6,482 nucleotides of DNA, from assembly GCA_905235695.1 (NCBI GenBank), contig CAJOMW010000070.1, positions 1-6,482 of the forward strand, given 5' to 3'. Shown piece after piece: positions 6,026 to 6,482 of this stretch. The notes beneath the pieces are model-generated. The model did not search any database. It was not told the DNA's origin and was given only the letters and a program-made list of their open reading frames with translations. This DNA comes from an uncultured Clostridia bacterium (GTDB lineage: Bacteria; Bacillota; Clostridia; Oscillospirales; CAG-382). Position 1 is the first letter of the stretch. The number at the start of each line of letters is the position of its first letter. Made by a program: the position numbers and the translations under genes.

Positions 6026-6125
6026 GTCTTGCGCTCAGCTCTTCGGTTAAGAGAAAAACGTGAAAAGATAAGAGAAGTCCGTCTCGGCGACGGACTTCAG
6101 GTCGCTGACTTATGCTTTGTCAGCG
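6022..6125 (+). other. Chain of stem-loops in the ilvD 3' region
   Basis: Before the terminator come four inverted repeats. CTGAG/CTCAG (6022-6038) overlaps the stop codon. CTCTT/AAGAG (6040-6054) follows. GAAGTCCGTC/GACGGACTTC (6074-6098) is a perfect 10-bp stem with a 5-nt loop. CGCTGAC/GTCAGCG (6103-6125) is a 7-bp stem with a 9-nt loop. None is followed by a U-tract, so they are not terminators; they may stabilise the 3' end of the mRNA or belong to an RNA continuing into the repeat. No open frame here looks like a gene. Confidence 0.55.
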
Positions 6126-6131
6126 GGTTAG

Positions 6132-6167
6132 GCGGCGCAAAAGCGCCGCTTTTGATATTCTTTTTTT
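6132..6167 (+). terminator. Intrinsic terminator of ilvD
   Basis: GCGGCGC (6132-6138) pairs perfectly with GCGCCGC (6143-6149) through an AAAA loop, followed by TTTTGATATTCTTTTTTT. The all-GC stem and two T-runs make it convincing. Its second arm and T-tract are also the start of the right-hand repeat. Confidence 0.85.
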
Positions 6168-6470
6168 GTTGCTCTGCTGAGCGCAGGTGCTGTATCCAAA
6201 GTGCCTTTCTGGCACAAAAAGCACCTTATGGTGCTTTGGGGATAACGGGCTCTTCTTTTTGCGCGTGCAAAAAGAAGCAAAAAGCACGTTTTCTTTCTCT
6301 TGTAAGAGAAAGAAAAGGGAAAGAGAACTGCGTCGGCATATTACGGGCTCCGAGCCTTTGGCTCTCCGCAGATATGCCGACGGTGCCATGCCCCATTTTA
6401 CTGCCCTTACAATGGGCTACATCAATTCAGCGGTTGCAGTGCCTCAAATTTCTTCGGTGGAGTTGCTGAT
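6143..6470 (+). repeat. Dispersed hairpin-chain repeat, right copy
   Basis: This is the inverted counterpart of 250-550. In order: GCGCCGC plus TTTTGATATTC; the CTGC/GCAG hairpin (6174-6186); a compound hairpin with CCAAA/TTTGG ends (6196-6239) enclosing GTGCC/GGCAC and GCACC/GGTGC; the shared GGGATA; an 11-bp stem with a 4-nt loop (6252-6277); an 11-bp stem with a 6-nt loop (6289-6316); the conserved 11-bp CGTCGGCATAT hairpin (6331-6382) with its inner GAGCC/GGCTC stem; and CCCATT/AATGGG (6392-6416) around the shared TTACTGC motif. Similarity continues through GTGCCTC (near 6440) and fades by about 6470; the element may run beyond the window. It encodes no transposase. It starts in the ilvD terminator and points the same way as ilvD. 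Confidence 0.85.
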
Positions 6471-6482
6471 ATAAAGAGTGTT

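Noticed and set aside
6029..6469. Plus-strand open frames downstream of ilvD (6029-6469 and 6187-6474)
   Set aside because: They run through the terminator and the repeat hairpins, with no ribosome-binding site and no domain.
250..6470. A composite transposon bounded by the inverted repeat copies
   Set aside because: The interior is core genes in conserved order with host-like codon use, there is no transposase, and each copy is better explained by its association with the upstream gene's terminator.

Overview
The window looks like a chromosomal segment of an anaerobic Clostridia-type Firmicute, possibly a gut member of the Oscillospirales. The evidence is protein character, purine-rich Shine-Dalgarno sites, very AT-rich promoters, and heavy use of ATA (Ile) and AGA (Arg) codons in both pnp and ilvD. 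The lineage is an inference; no marker in the window fixes it. All four confident genes are housekeeping or biosynthetic. I see no phage, integrase, CRISPR, tRNA or rRNA.

Layout. Positions 1-249 hold no gene I can support. Positions 250-550 are one copy of a dispersed, hairpin-rich repeat. Three minus-strand genes follow, read from right to left: rpsO (ribosomal protein S15, 3665-3931), pnp (polynucleotide phosphorylase, 1376-3472) and an RsuA/RluB-family 23S rRNA pseudouridine synthase (582-1295). A strong sigma-A-type promoter (4115-4143) drives rpsO through a leader of about 176 nt. Intrinsic terminators follow rpsO and pnp. The rpsO-pnp gap carries an elaborate leader in which the pnp ribosome-binding site can be hidden or freed by two mutually exclusive helices. 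On the other side of the divergent intergenic region, ilvD (dihydroxy-acid dehydratase, 4364-6025) is read rightward from its own promoter (4292-4320). It is followed by a chain of hairpins, an intrinsic terminator, and a second copy of the repeat (6143 to about 6470).

How the genes work together. rpsO, pnp and the pseudouridine synthase form a translation/RNA-metabolism cluster: small-subunit assembly, 3'-5' RNA decay and 23S rRNA modification. rpsO-pnp is a widely conserved pair. ilvD is an independent branched-chain amino-acid (and pantothenate precursor) gene that shares only the divergent intergenic region.

The main unexplained signal is the repeat. Its two copies lie in opposite orientations, each running in the direction of the gene it follows and starting at that gene's terminator stem/T-tract. 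Short conserved blocks alternate with hairpins at the same places. Several of these hairpins keep stem and loop size while their sequence is entirely different, and the most conserved hairpin shows a compensatory base-pair change. This suggests selection on structure: a 3'-UTR/structured RNA family or a non-autonomous element associated with terminators.
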